Shown here: positions 34,273 through 42,638 of the stretch, piece after piece | Position numbering within the stretch: position 1 is the first letter of the stretch | Layout: every line of letters starts with the position of its first letter | Translations under genes and position numbers: made by a program | Notes under the pieces: generated by a model | Seen by the model: only the letters and a program-made list of their open reading frames with translations | What the model was told of the DNA's origin: nothing | The model's database searches: none | Source of the DNA: Embleya sp049739465 | Lineage (GTDB): Bacteria > Actinomycetota > Actinomycetes > Streptomycetales > Streptomycetaceae | Assembly: GCF_049739465.1 (NCBI RefSeq) | Contig: NZ_JBMHHY010000014.1 | Span: 124,001-188,000 of the forward strand | DNA: 64,000 nt | Reading direction: 5' to 3'

Positions 34273-36555
34273 TCACCTCCGCCGCGCCGCCTCGGCGGTG
34301 GCCAACGCGGCGCGCAGGAAGTGCGCGGTGGCCGAGTCCTCCGCCTTGACCAACTCGGCCGGGGTGCCCTCGAACACGATCGTGCCGCCGTGTTTGCCGC
34401 CACCCGGGCCCAGGTCGATCACATGATCGGCGCGCTTGACCACGTCCGGATTGTGCTCGACCACCACGACCGTGTTGCCCGCGTCCACGAGCCGGTCGAA
34501 CAACCGGATCAGCGTCTCGACATCGGACATGTGCAGCCCGGTGGTCGGCTCGTCGAGGATGTACACAGTGCCGCTCTTGTGCAGCTCGCTCGCCAGCTTG
34601 AGCCGCTGCAACTCGCCCCCGGACAACGAACTCAGCGGCTGACCCAGGGTCAGATAGCCGAGCCCGACCGCGACCAGCGAGTCCACCCGGGCGCGCAACA
34701 CCCGCTCGGTGAAGTAGCCCACCGCCTCCTCCGCGGTCAGCGCGAGCACGTCGACGATCGACTTGCCGCGCAGTCGGTAGGCCGGCACCGCCTCCCGGAA
34801 CCGCCTTCCCCGGCACGCCTCGCAGCGTGTGGTGACCGGGTCCATGAACGCCATGTCGGTCCGGATCACCCCGCGCCCCTCGCACTCCGGGCAGGCGCCG
34901 GTCGAGTTGAAGGTGAACAACCCCGGGTCGACACCGTTGGCCTTGGCGAACAACTTGCGCACCGGGTCCAGCACGCCGACGTAGGTCGCGGGCGTCGAGC
35001 GCGAGGAGATCCCCACCCCCGACTGGTCGACCACCACCGCGTCCGGATGCGCCCCGACCAACACGTCCGAGATCAGCGTGCTCTTGCCCGAGCCCGCGAC
35101 ACCGGTGACCACGGTGAGTACGCCGGTGGGGATGTCCACGTCGACGTCACGCAGGTTGTGCAGGTTCGCGCCGCGGATGGCCAGCGCGCCGGTGGGCACG
35201 CGCACACTCGGCTTGAGCGAGGACGCCCGGCGCAACGCCAGCCCGGTCGGCGAATCGGCGGCGCGCAGCGCGGCGAAGTCGCCCTCGAACACGATCGTGC
35301 CGCCGCGGATGCCCGCCCCGGGCCCGACGTCGACCACGTGGTCCGCGATCGCGATCACGTCCGGATCGTGCTCGACCACCAGGACCGTGTTGCCCTTGTC
35401 CCGCAGCCGGGTGAGCAGATCGTTGAGCCGCACCACGTCGCGCGGATGCAGGCCCACACTCGGTTCGTCGAAGATGTACGTCATCCCGGTCAGGCTCGAC
35501 CCCAGATAGCGCACCATCTTCAACCGCTGCCCCTCACCACCGGACACCGTCGAGGTGGGCCGGTCCAGATGCAGGTAGCCGAGCCCGATCGCGACGATCC
35601 GCTCCAACGCGACCGCCGCCGGCCGGGCCACCCGGCGGGCGATCGGATCGGCCAGCCCGGTCAGCACCTCGACCAGGTCGGCGATCTCCAGGGCCGCGTA
35701 GTCCGCCAACGACCGCCCCTCGATCAGCGACCTCCGCGCCGCCTCGTTCAACCGGGCGCCCGCGCAGTCCGGGCACGGCCCCTCGACGACGAACCGGTTG
35801 ATCGTCTCGCGGCTCTTCTCGGCCAGCCCGGAGGTGTCCCGCTTGAGATAGAGCCGATTGAACCGGTCGACCAGGCCCTCGTAGTCGATGTGGTGCCGGC
35901 CGTTGTTGTTGACGATCTCCACCTTGGCGCCGGTGCCGTGCAGGAACAGCCGCCGCTGCTCGTCGGTGAAGGTGCCCACCGGGACATCGGTGGGGTAAAG
36001 GCCGTGGTGTGCGTACAGCTGCCACTGCCAACCGCCGACGGCGAACCCCGGGTGTCGGATCGCGCCCTCCCGGATCGACCTGGTCGGGTCGATCAGCGCG
36101 TCCAGGTTCAGCCGCACGGTGCGCCCGAGGCCGTCGCAGGTCGGGCACATCCCGTTCGGGTCGTTGAACGAGTAGTGGTTGGACGGCCCCGCCGACGGTG
36201 TGCCGTGCCGGGAGAACAACACCCGCAGCAGCGGATGGATGTCGGTCATCGTGCCCACCGTGGAGCGCGAATTGCCGCCGATCGGGCGTTGGTCGACCAC
36301 GATCGCGGTGGACAGATGCTCGATCGTGTCCGCGTCCGGCCGCTCGTGCCTGGGCAGCCGGTTGCGGATGAACGCCGGGTAGGTCTCCGCGAGTTGCCGC
36401 TGCGACTCGACCGCGATCGTGTCGAACACGATGGACGACTTGCCGGAGCCGGAGACCCCGGTGAACACCACGATCCGGTTCTTCGGGATACGCAGCGAGA
36501 CGTCCTTGAGATTGTGTTCCCGGGCGCCGGTGATCACGATGTGGTCGTAGTTCAT
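34273..36555 (-). CDS. UvrA-like ATPase, drug-resistance type (class II, no UvrB-binding domain)
   Basis: This 760-residue protein is a short UvrA paralogue; full-length UvrA is near 940. It has two ABC units: Walker A GVSGSGKSSIVFD with STVSGGEGQRLKM and IFDEPSVGLHP, and VAGSGKSTLISDVLVG with LSSLSGGELQRLKL and ILDEPTTGLHM. Zinc-finger cysteines lie in CPTCDGLG/CPDCAGAR and CPECEGRG/CEACRGRR. The shortened N-terminal insert indicates loss of the UvrB-binding domain, as in DrrC and UvrA2 proteins that give resistance to DNA-intercalating drugs. The ATG 36555 has a leaderless-type -10, and an ATG 10 codons upstream is less likely. Confidence 0.9.
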   Translation of the reverse strand: MNYDHIVITGAREHNLKDVSLRIPKNRIVVFTGVSGSGKSSIVFDTIAVESQRQLAETYPAFIRNRLPRHERPDADTIEHLSTAIVVDQRPIGGNSRSTVGTMTDIHPLLRVLFSRHGTPSAGPSNHYSFNDPNGMCPTCDGLGRTVRLNLDALIDPTRSIREGAIRHPGFAVGGWQWQLYAHHGLYPTDVPVGTFTDEQRRLFLHGTGAKVEIVNNNGRHHIDYEGLVDRFNRLYLKRDTSGLAEKSRETINRFVVEGPCPDCAGARLNEAARRSLIEGRSLADYAALEIADLVEVLTGLADPIARRVARPAAVALERIVAIGLGYLHLDRPTSTVSGGEGQRLKMVRYLGSSLTGMTYIFDEPSVGLHPRDVVRLNDLLTRLRDKGNTVLVVEHDPDVIAIADHVVDVGPGAGIRGGTIVFEGDFAALRAADSPTGLALRRASSLKPSVRVPTGALAIRGANLHNLRDVDVDIPTGVLTVVTGVAGSGKSTLISDVLVGAHPDAVVVDQSGVGISSRSTPATYVGVLDPVRKLFAKANGVDPGLFTFNSTGACPECEGRGVIRTDMAFMDPVTTRCEACRGRRFREAVPAYRLRGKSIVDVLALTAEEAVGYFTERVLRARVDSLVAVGLGYLTLGQPLSSLSGGELQRLKLASELHKSGTVYILDEPTTGLHMSDVETLIRLFDRLVDAGNTVVVVEHNPDVVKRADHVIDLGPGGGKHGGTIVFEGTPAELVKAEDSATAHFLRAALATAEAARRR

Positions 36556-36561
36556 GCCGCG

Positions 36562-36567
36562 AACGTA
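36562..36567 (-). promoter_or_regulatory. Leaderless -10 (TACGTT) of the UvrA-like gene
   Basis: On the minus strand TACGTT is six bases before the ATG at 36555; no Shine-Dalgarno is present. Confidence 0.5.
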
Positions 36568-36653
36568 CGAGGGTATCCCTGACACATCCGGTCAGGGATT
36601 CCCGAGCCGACGGCGCTATTGCGACCCATGTGCAAGTAGGCCCGGCCCGGCAC

Positions 36654-36659
36654 TAGGCT
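36654..36659 (+). promoter_or_regulatory. Leaderless -10 (TAGGCT) of the tsaD gene
   Basis: TAGGCT is six bases before the ATG at 36666 without a Shine-Dalgarno. Confidence 0.5.
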
Positions 36660-36665
36660 CGACCC

Positions 36666-37739
36666 ATGACCGCATCCCCCATCGTGCTCGGCATCGAATC
36701 GTCCTGCGACGAGACCGGCGTCGGCCTGGTCCGGGACGGCCGCCTGCTCGGGCACGCGGTCGCCACCAGCATGGCCGAACACGCCCGATTCGGCGGCGTG
36801 GTACCGGAGATCGCGGCCCGCGCGCACGTGCACTCGGTCACCCCGACCGTGCGCGCCGCGCTGGACGCGGCGGGCCTGCGTCGGAGCGACATCGGCGCGG
36901 TCGCGGTGACCACGGGACCGGGCCTGGCCACCGCGCTCCAGGTCGGCGTGGCCGCCGCGAAGGGGTTCGCACTGGCTCTGGACGTGCCGCTGTACGGGGT
37001 GCACCACCTGGCCGGACACGTGGCCGCGGACACCCTCGAACACGGCCCGCTGCCGAATCCGTGCGTCGTGCTGATCGTCTCCGGCGGGCACACCTCGCTG
37101 CTGCTGGTGCGCGACTTCGCCCACGACCGGATCGTGCACCTGGGCGACACCCTCGACGACGCGGCGGGGGAGTGCTTCGACAAGGTCGCCCGGGTGTTCG
37201 GGCTGCCCTACCCGGGCGGGCCGGCCATCGACCGGGCCGCCCGGGACGGCGATCCGCGCGCCGTCGCCTTCCCGCGCGGGCTGACCGGCCCGCGCGACGA
37301 CCCGTACGCGTTCTCCTTCTCCGGCCTCAAGTCCGCCGCCGCCCGCTGGGCCGAGCGCTCGCGCGCCGGCGGCGGCGAGTTGCCGGTCGCGGACGGCGCC
37401 GCCGCACTCCAGGAGGCGGTTGCCGACGTCCTCACCCGCAAGGCGGTCGCCGCGTGCCTCGACCACGACGTACGCACCCTGATCGTGGTCGGCGGCGTCG
37501 CGGCCAACTCCCGAGTCCGCTCCCTGGCCGCGGAACGTTGCGCGGCGGCGGGCATCACCCTGCGGGTGCCGCCCCCGCGCCTGTGCACCGACAACGGCGC
37601 GATGATCGCCGCGGTCGGTGACCTGCTGATCCGTGCCGGCACCACCCCGGCCCCCCTCGACGTATCCATCGACCCATCGGCCCCCCTGGAATACGCCTCC
37701 CTGCACCCGGTGGCGACAGCCGGCCGCAAAGCCGGCTGA
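36666..37739 (+). CDS. tsaD: tRNA N6-adenosine threonylcarbamoyltransferase TsaD
   Basis: This 357-residue ASKHA-fold enzyme attaches threonylcarbamoyl to A37 of ANN-reading tRNAs. It begins VLGIESSCDETGVGLV, has VHHLAGHVAAD with metal-binding histidines (His114 and His118), LIVSGGHTSLLLV, CFDKVARVFGLPYPGGPAI, SFSGLKSAA and VGGVAANSRVRS. The partners TsaB, TsaE and RimI, which usually sit next to tsaD in actinomycetes, are not in this window. It may therefore be a relocated or second copy. It converges with a small hypothetical gene. Confidence 0.92.
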   Translation: MTASPIVLGIESSCDETGVGLVRDGRLLGHAVATSMAEHARFGGVVPEIAARAHVHSVTPTVRAALDAAGLRRSDIGAVAVTTGPGLATALQVGVAAAKGFALALDVPLYGVHHLAGHVAADTLEHGPLPNPCVVLIVSGGHTSLLLVRDFAHDRIVHLGDTLDDAAGECFDKVARVFGLPYPGGPAIDRAARDGDPRAVAFPRGLTGPRDDPYAFSFSGLKSAAARWAERSRAGGGELPVADGAAALQEAVADVLTRKAVAACLDHDVRTLIVVGGVAANSRVRSLAAERCAAAGITLRVPPPRLCTDNGAMIAAVGDLLIRAGTTPAPLDVSIDPSAPLEYASLHPVATAGRKAG

Positions 37740-37743
37740 GCCG

Positions 37744-37775
37744 GGACGCCGGCCCGCGCCCGCCGAACGGCGTCC
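37744..37775. terminator. Possible bidirectional terminator hairpin
   Basis: GGACGCCG (37744-37751) pairs with CGGCGTCC (37768-37775) across a 16-base loop, between the convergent tsaD and small hypothetical gene. No U-tract follows. Confidence 0.4.
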
Positions 37776-37793
37776 GGCGCGGCGTTCCCGGAT

Positions 37794-38015
37794 TCAAGGG
37801 GTGTAGCGCAACATCCAGTCGCGGTCCGGGTTGCGGCCGAAGTCCGGGTCGTTGGGCGGGTCGGCCGGCTGCTCCTCGACCAGCGCGGCCGGGTCCGGGC
37901 GGTCCGGGAGCTTGCCCCAGCGGGCGGTTCGCGCGGCCTGGTCGGCGGCCGGATCGACCGGTTCGTGGTGCGCGCGCTTCGGTGCCGAGTGGGTGCGCTT
38001 GCGCTGCTTGTCCAT
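37794..38015 (-). CDS. Small hydrophilic hypothetical protein
   Basis: A 73-residue, highly charged protein (MDKQRKRTHSAPKRAHHEPV at the start, DFGRNPDRDWMLRYTP at the end), probably disordered. GGCAGGGGCAG upstream of the ATG is a plausible ribosome site. It converges with tsaD and diverges from the AraC-type gene. I do not recognise the family. Confidence 0.6.
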   Translation of the reverse strand: MDKQRKRTHSAPKRAHHEPVDPAADQAARTARWGKLPDRPDPAALVEEQPADPPNDPDFGRNPDRDWMLRYTP

Positions 38016-38073
38016 GGCTGCCCCTGCCTGCTCAGGCCGTGCCCGGTGAGGCCTCAACCGTACCGCCGACACC

Positions 38074-38781
38074 ATGGGGATACTGGAAGACGTGTACGTC
38101 GAACATCGTTCCCGGCTTGCGCCACTGGTCGTGTGGACCCGCACCGTCGAGACGGCCGGCCGCGGTCGGGTGCTGCCCGACGGATGTATGGACCTGATCT
38201 GGACCGGCGACGAACTGATCGTCACCGGCCCGGACACCGTCGCCCATGAGGCCTCGACCGACCGGCCGGGAACGCGCTACACGGCGGTGCGCTGCGCCCC
38301 CGGCGTCGGACCCGACCTGTTCGGGCTGCCCGCCGACGCGTTGCGCGATCGCCGGGTCCCGCTGGCCGACGTGTGGGGCGCGTACCGGGCACGGCTGTGC
38401 ACCGAGCGGATCGCCGCCGCCGCCGACCCGGCGGCGTTGCTGGAGCGACTGGCCGCCGACCGGCTGCGCGATCGCGACCCGGACACGGCCCGATTCACCC
38501 GCGCCGTGGTCGGCGAACTGCGGGCCGGCGCCGGGATCGCCACGGTCGCGGCCGGCCTGAACCTGAGCGAGCGCCAACTGCACCGCCGTTCGCTCACCGC
38601 GTTCGGCTACGGCCCCAAGACGCTCGCCCGGGTACTGCGCCTGGAACGTGCGCTCGACCTGGCCCGCGCCGGCTTCCCGGCCGCCCGGGTCGCCGCCGAC
38701 GCGGGCTACGCGGACCAGGCCCACTTCTCCCGCGACGTCAAGGCGCTGACCGGCGTACCGCTGCGCACCCTGCTGACCTGA
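38074..38781 (+). CDS. AraC family transcriptional regulator
   Basis: The 235-residue protein has a short N-terminal domain (AGRGRVLPDGCMDLIWTGDE) and a C-terminal double helix-turn-helix: VAAGLNLSERQLHRRSLTAF and ARAGFPAARVAADAGYADQA. This form (DUF6597-like N-terminus) is common in actinomycetes, where such regulators often control the neighbouring VOC or resistance gene. It is convergent with a VOC gene 15 bases downstream. Confidence 0.86.
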   Translation: MGILEDVYVEHRSRLAPLVVWTRTVETAGRGRVLPDGCMDLIWTGDELIVTGPDTVAHEASTDRPGTRYTAVRCAPGVGPDLFGLPADALRDRRVPLADVWGAYRARLCTERIAAAADPAALLERLAADRLRDRDPDTARFTRAVVGELRAGAGIATVAAGLNLSERQLHRRSLTAFGYGPKTLARVLRLERALDLARAGFPAARVAADAGYADQAHFSRDVKALTGVPLRTLLT

Positions 38782-38796
38782 CCCGGGCGCGCCCGG

Positions 38797-39210
38797 CTAC
38801 TGCGCCGCGCCCGGCAGTGGCGCCAGCAGGTCCACGCCGTTCCCGTCCGGGTCGTGCAGGACCGCGTACCGCTGACCCCAGAACGCGTCCCACGGCGCCA
38901 TGTGGCCCTCGTACCCGGCCGCGACCAGCTCGCCGTAGACCCTGTCGACCTCGGCCGGGTCGGCACACGCGAAGGCCAGCCCGGCCCGCGAATCACCGCT
39001 CGGCGTGGTCCAGTTCGGGTCGAACGAGCGCACCGTGGCGACCGTGTCCAGGACCAGCAGCGGGCCGCCCGGCAGCGTCACCTCGACATGCGGCGCGGCA
39101 TCCGCCTCGGCGGGGATGTCCAGACCCAGGGCCCGGTAGAAGGCGAGCGACGCGGCCATGTCGGCGACCACGAGCCCGATGAAGTGGAAACGAAGCGAAC
39201 GAGAAGTCAT
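38797..39210 (-). CDS. VOC family protein (glyoxalase-like)
   Basis: The 137-residue protein has the VOC pattern HFIGLVVADMAASLAFYRAL, VEVTLPGGPLLVLDTV and a C-terminal AVLHDPDGNGVDLLAPLP. ATG 39210 is chosen because TAGCGT lies seven bases before it and the longer frame adds only nine residues. The partner AraC gene converges with it. The substrate is unknown. Confidence 0.82.
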   Translation of the reverse strand: MTSRSLRFHFIGLVVADMAASLAFYRALGLDIPAEADAAPHVEVTLPGGPLLVLDTVATVRSFDPNWTTPSGDSRAGLAFACADPAEVDRVYGELVAAGYEGHMAPWDAFWGQRYAVLHDPDGNGVDLLAPLPGAAQ

Positions 39211-39217
39211 GTCCGCA

Positions 39218-39223
39218 ACGCTA
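39218..39223 (-). promoter_or_regulatory. Leaderless -10 (TAGCGT) of the VOC gene
   Basis: TAGCGT on the minus strand is seven bases before the ATG at 39210, and no Shine-Dalgarno is seen. Confidence 0.5.
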
Positions 39224-39264
39224 GCCGGCCCATCCACTCGCGATCTTGAACGAATCGGACACGA

Positions 39265-40506
39265 TCACAACTTCACCCGACGGCCCCACACCAGCGCCAG
39301 CAGCACGGTCGCCGCACCGAGCGCCGCGCCGAACCACAACACACTCGCCGTGGCCACCGTGTCCACCGCCACCCCGCCGAGCAGCGAACCGGCCGCGATG
39401 GCGAGCTGGAAGCCGGAGACGAACACCGCCGAGGCCGCCTCCGGCGCGTCCGGCGCCGCCCGCAACACCCACGTCTGCAACGCGACCGGCACCGCGCCGT
39501 ACGCGAGCCCCCACGCGAGCATCGCCACCACCGTCCCCGGCGTCCACGAACCCACCACCGCGAGCAATACCACCGCCGCCGTCAGCACCCCGGCGGACAA
39601 CGCCAGGTTCAGGTGCGGCGGCCGGGTCGCATAGGCGCCGGCCACCACGTTGCCCAGCACACCCGCCACGCCGTAGCCGAGCAGCAGTCCGCCGATCGGA
39701 CCCGGGCCCAGGTCGCCGATGTTTTCCAGGATCGGCCGCACGTAGGTGTACGCACCGAAGTGCCCGGCGATCATCAGGACCAGCGCCACGGTGCCGGCCA
39801 GCACACTGCCGCGCCGCAACTGCGCCGGGATCTCGCCGAACCGCACGGCCCGGTCGGCGGGCAGCGGCGGCAGCAGGATCAGCAGGGCGACCAGGACGGC
39901 CGCGCTGAGCACCCCCATCGCGGCGAACGCAATCCGCCAGCCCGCCCATTCACCGATCATCGTGCCGACCGGTACGCCGACCACCGAGGCCACGGACACC
40001 CCGCCGAAGATCAACGCGCCGGCCCGGCCGACCGAGTGGGCGGGCACCAATCGCACCGGCAGGCTCGCGCCGATCGCCCAGAAGCCACCGATGCTGGTGC
40101 CCACCAGGATCCGGGCGACCAGCAGCGTGGCGAAGTTCGGCGCGAGTGCGCTGATCGCATTGGACGCCAGCAGCACGATCATCATCGCGGCGAGCACGAT
40201 CCGCCGATCCACCCGCCCGGCGGCGACCAGCACGGTCGGCGAGGCGATGCCGGCGATCACCGCGGCCAGCGTCATGGCCAGCCCGGTGGTGCCGTCGGAG
40301 ACATGCAGGTCGGACGAGATCGGGGTGAGCAGGCCGACCGGCAACATCTCGGTGCTGACCACGGCGAACGTGCCCACCGCGATCGCGCCGACCGAGAACC
40401 ACGCGCGCGGCGACGCGGCCTCGGGAGCCTGGACGGAAGTTCGATCGGGGGACGGGGAAGCGGACGATCCTGGCTCGGCGACCGGATCGGACATGGTGTC
40501 GGACAT
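39265..40506 (-). CDS. MFS transporter (DHA1-type exporter)
   Basis: The 413-residue protein has twelve predicted helices in the DHA1/AraJ-like pattern: VGTFAVVSTEMLPVGLLTPI near the start, the loop-2/3 stretch VAAGRVDRRIVLAAMMIVL, and SIGGFWAIGASLPVRLVPA. These transporters use the proton gradient to export drugs or sugars. ATG 40506 is chosen because the longer alternative start (40557) falls inside the palindrome shared with the divergent LysR gene. LysR probably controls it. Confidence 0.87.
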   Translation of the reverse strand: MSDTMSDPVAEPGSSASPSPDRTSVQAPEAASPRAWFSVGAIAVGTFAVVSTEMLPVGLLTPISSDLHVSDGTTGLAMTLAAVIAGIASPTVLVAAGRVDRRIVLAAMMIVLLASNAISALAPNFATLLVARILVGTSIGGFWAIGASLPVRLVPAHSVGRAGALIFGGVSVASVVGVPVGTMIGEWAGWRIAFAAMGVLSAAVLVALLILLPPLPADRAVRFGEIPAQLRRGSVLAGTVALVLMIAGHFGAYTYVRPILENIGDLGPGPIGGLLLGYGVAGVLGNVVAGAYATRPPHLNLALSAGVLTAAVVLLAVVGSWTPGTVVAMLAWGLAYGAVPVALQTWVLRAAPDAPEAASAVFVSGFQLAIAAGSLLGGVAVDTVATASVLWFGAALGAATVLLALVWGRRVKL

Positions 40507-40556
40507 GTCGTCCACCCTGGTCGCGCCCCGGGCGCCGAACAACGGCGAAGATCGCA

Positions 40557-40585
40557 TGCGAGCACAAGCCTGGCTTATGCTCGCA
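40557..40585. promoter_or_regulatory. 29-bp near-perfect palindrome between MFS and LysR genes
   Basis: TGCGAGCA (40557-40564) is inverted at TGCTCGCA (40578-40585), and inside it AAGCC/GGCTT around 40571 are also inverted, so the two 14-base arms match at 13 of 14 positions. It lies in the divergent promoter region and is a strong operator candidate for the LysR protein. It also argues for the shorter MFS start. Confidence 0.75.
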
Positions 40586-40643
40586 GGTCGGAGCAGACGA
40601 GCGACCCGACCGGGGCCGCGGCCCCGGTGGGAGGAGAACGCGG

Positions 40644-41537
40644 ATGAGTGTCGAGTTCCGCGAGTTGGAGTGCTTCGTCGTGCTGAGCGAGGAACTGCAC
40701 TTCACCCGCACCGCAGCCCGGTTGTACACGTCGCAGGCCCGGGTCAGCCAACTGCTCCGGCAACTGGAGGACCGGATCGGCACCCGGCTGTTCGAGCGCA
40801 GCAGCCGCCGGGTCCGGCTCACTCCGCAGGGGGAGCGGTTCCTGGCCGACCTCGGCCCCGCGTACGCCGCCGTCATCGGTGCCGTGGACCGGGCCCACGC
40901 GCGCGCCCGGGGGATCGAGGGCGTGCTGCGGATCGGCTTCGTCGGCACCCCGTACGGCGTCCTGCTCGACCTGGTCGGCGACTTTCGGACCCGGCATCCG
41001 CAGGCCCGTGCCGAACTGGTCGAGATGCCGCTGTCGGATCCGTTCGGCCCGCTCCTGCGCGGCGAGATCGACGCGGCGTTCGTGACCCTGCCGGTGGCCG
41101 ACCCCGCGCTCGGCATCGGTCCGGTGGTGGCCGCCGACCCGCTGGTGCTCGGCGTCTCCACGCGGCATCCGTTCGCACGCCGCGCCCAGGTGGACGCCGA
41201 GGAACTCGCGGAGTGCGCGTTCGTCGAGATCGCCGGCCCCGCGCCCGCGCCCTGGCGCGAACTCCAGTCGCCGACGGTGACCCCCGGCGGGCGGCCGATC
41301 CCGCGCGGGCCGGGCGCCGGCACCCTCCAGGAAGTGCTTTCGCTGATCGCGGCGGATCAGGGAGTCATGCTGTTCTGCGACCAGTTCGCGGGCTACAACG
41401 GGCGGCCCGACGTCGCGTTCGTCCCGGTGACCGGGCTGCCCGAGTCGGCGGTCACGGTCGCCTGGCGAAACGGGCACGAGACCGCGCTGCTGCGCGCGTT
41501 CGTCGACGCGTCCGCCGGGCTCGTCGTACCGGCATGA
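40644..41537 (+). CDS. LysR family transcriptional regulator
   Basis: The 297-residue protein has the N-terminal LysR helix-turn-helix (FRELECFVVLSEELHFTRTA, then QLEDRIGTRLFERSSRRVRL) and a periplasmic-binding-protein-like effector domain (LRIGFVGTPYGVLLDLVGDF). LysR proteins bind an upstream palindrome and activate or repress a divergent gene in response to a ligand. The ATG at 40644 has GGAGGAG upstream. The divergent gene is the MFS exporter. Confidence 0.88.
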   Translation: MSVEFRELECFVVLSEELHFTRTAARLYTSQARVSQLLRQLEDRIGTRLFERSSRRVRLTPQGERFLADLGPAYAAVIGAVDRAHARARGIEGVLRIGFVGTPYGVLLDLVGDFRTRHPQARAELVEMPLSDPFGPLLRGEIDAAFVTLPVADPALGIGPVVAADPLVLGVSTRHPFARRAQVDAEELAECAFVEIAGPAPAPWRELQSPTVTPGGRPIPRGPGAGTLQEVLSLIAADQGVMLFCDQFAGYNGRPDVAFVPVTGLPESAVTVAWRNGHETALLRAFVDASAGLVVPA

Positions 41538-41636
41538 CGATCCATCGACGAAGCCGTCATTTCGACGAGCCCGAACCCGAACCCGACGGGCCATGCCGTG
41601 CGTGCGTCGGCCGATCCCAGACCGAAGGACCGCGCC

Positions 41637-42257
41637 ATGCCGCTGCTCACCATCAAGTCTGAAGGTGAGGTCGAGATCGAGGTGCGCCGGTCCCGCTTCC
41701 TGTGCGCGCTCGCTCGGGTGTCCACCGACGCCGAGGCCCAGGCGTTCCTGGCCCGCCGCCGGGTGCTGCATGCGTCCGCGCGGCACAACTGCTCGGCGTG
41801 GATCGCCGGCGGTCAGGAGAAGGCGTACGACGACGGCGAACCGTCCGGCACGGCGGGCGCGCCGATGCTCCAGGTGTTGCGCCGCCGCGAGCTGACCGAG
41901 ACGGTCGCGGTGGTCACCCGCTACTTCGGCGGCATCATGCTCGGCGCCGGCGGCCTGATCCGGGCCTACGGCTCGGCGGTGACCGAAGCGGTGGACGCGG
42001 TCGGCGTGGTCGAGCTGCGCCCGATGCTGGTGCTGACCGTGGACGTCGACCACGCCCACGCCGGCCGCCTGGAGAACGACCTGCGCGGGCTCGGCCACGA
42101 GGTGCGCGACATCCGCTACGGCGCCGAGGTGGCGATCGACGTCTGCGTCCCCGAGCCGGACCGGGACCGCTTCGTGGCCCGGTTGACCGACCTGACCGGC
42201 GGGCGGGCGAGCGCGCACGAGACAGGGCGCACGTTCGTCGAGGTCGACGCGCGTTGA
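41637..42257 (+). CDS. YigZ/IMPACT family protein
   Basis: The 206-residue protein has the UPF0029 pattern: VRRSRFLCALARVSTDAEAQ, then YDDGEPSGTAGAPMLQVLRR and VVTRYFGGIMLGAGGLIRAY, with a C-terminal DUF1949-type domain. YigZ is related to human IMPACT and may interact with translation; its exact role is not settled. AAGGA lies seven bases before the ATG at 41637. It follows the LysR gene with about 100 bases between. Confidence 0.88.
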   Translation: MPLLTIKSEGEVEIEVRRSRFLCALARVSTDAEAQAFLARRRVLHASARHNCSAWIAGGQEKAYDDGEPSGTAGAPMLQVLRRRELTETVAVVTRYFGGIMLGAGGLIRAYGSAVTEAVDAVGVVELRPMLVLTVDVDHAHAGRLENDLRGLGHEVRDIRYGAEVAIDVCVPEPDRDRFVARLTDLTGGRASAHETGRTFVEVDAR

Positions 42258-42377
42258 AACATGTCGTGACGCACTTCTCGCGCCGGTACGCCCCCGTTCC
42301 GGTTGAAACCCGCCCCAGGTCGGAACACCAATGGGTGTACGGGTACTCGCACGGGGGCTGCGGGAAATGAGGAAGTG

Positions 42378-42590
42378 ATGACGGCTGGATACGACGAGAA
42401 GCCGGCGATCGACCAGGCGGAGATCGCCCGGGCGGTGCGGGAGCGGGTGATTCGGGCCCGTTCGGTGTTGTCCGAGGCGAGTGACGCGCACGACACGGTC
42501 GGGCTGTCGCCGGCGCTCGACGAATTGGAGGAGGCGCTGCACGCCGCGCGGGAATACGGCGTGACGATCCCACCGGCGGGCAGCGCGTGA
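42378..42590 (+). CDS. Small hypothetical protein, helical and acidic
   Basis: The 70-residue protein (QAEIARAVRERVIRARSVLS and DELEEALHAAREYGVTI) is predicted to be helical. GAGGAAG lies directly upstream of the ATG at 42378. It converges with the SDR gene. No family is recognised. Confidence 0.65.
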   Translation: MTAGYDEKPAIDQAEIARAVRERVIRARSVLSEASDAHDTVGLSPALDELEEALHAAREYGVTIPPAGSA

Positions 42591-42638
42591 CCCCTGGGGC
42601 GACCCGGGCGCCGGCGACCTGCTCGCCCGCCCGCGACC

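Noticed and set aside
40507..40557. Longer MFS start at 40557
   Set aside because: It lies inside the 29-bp palindrome and lacks a ribosome site.
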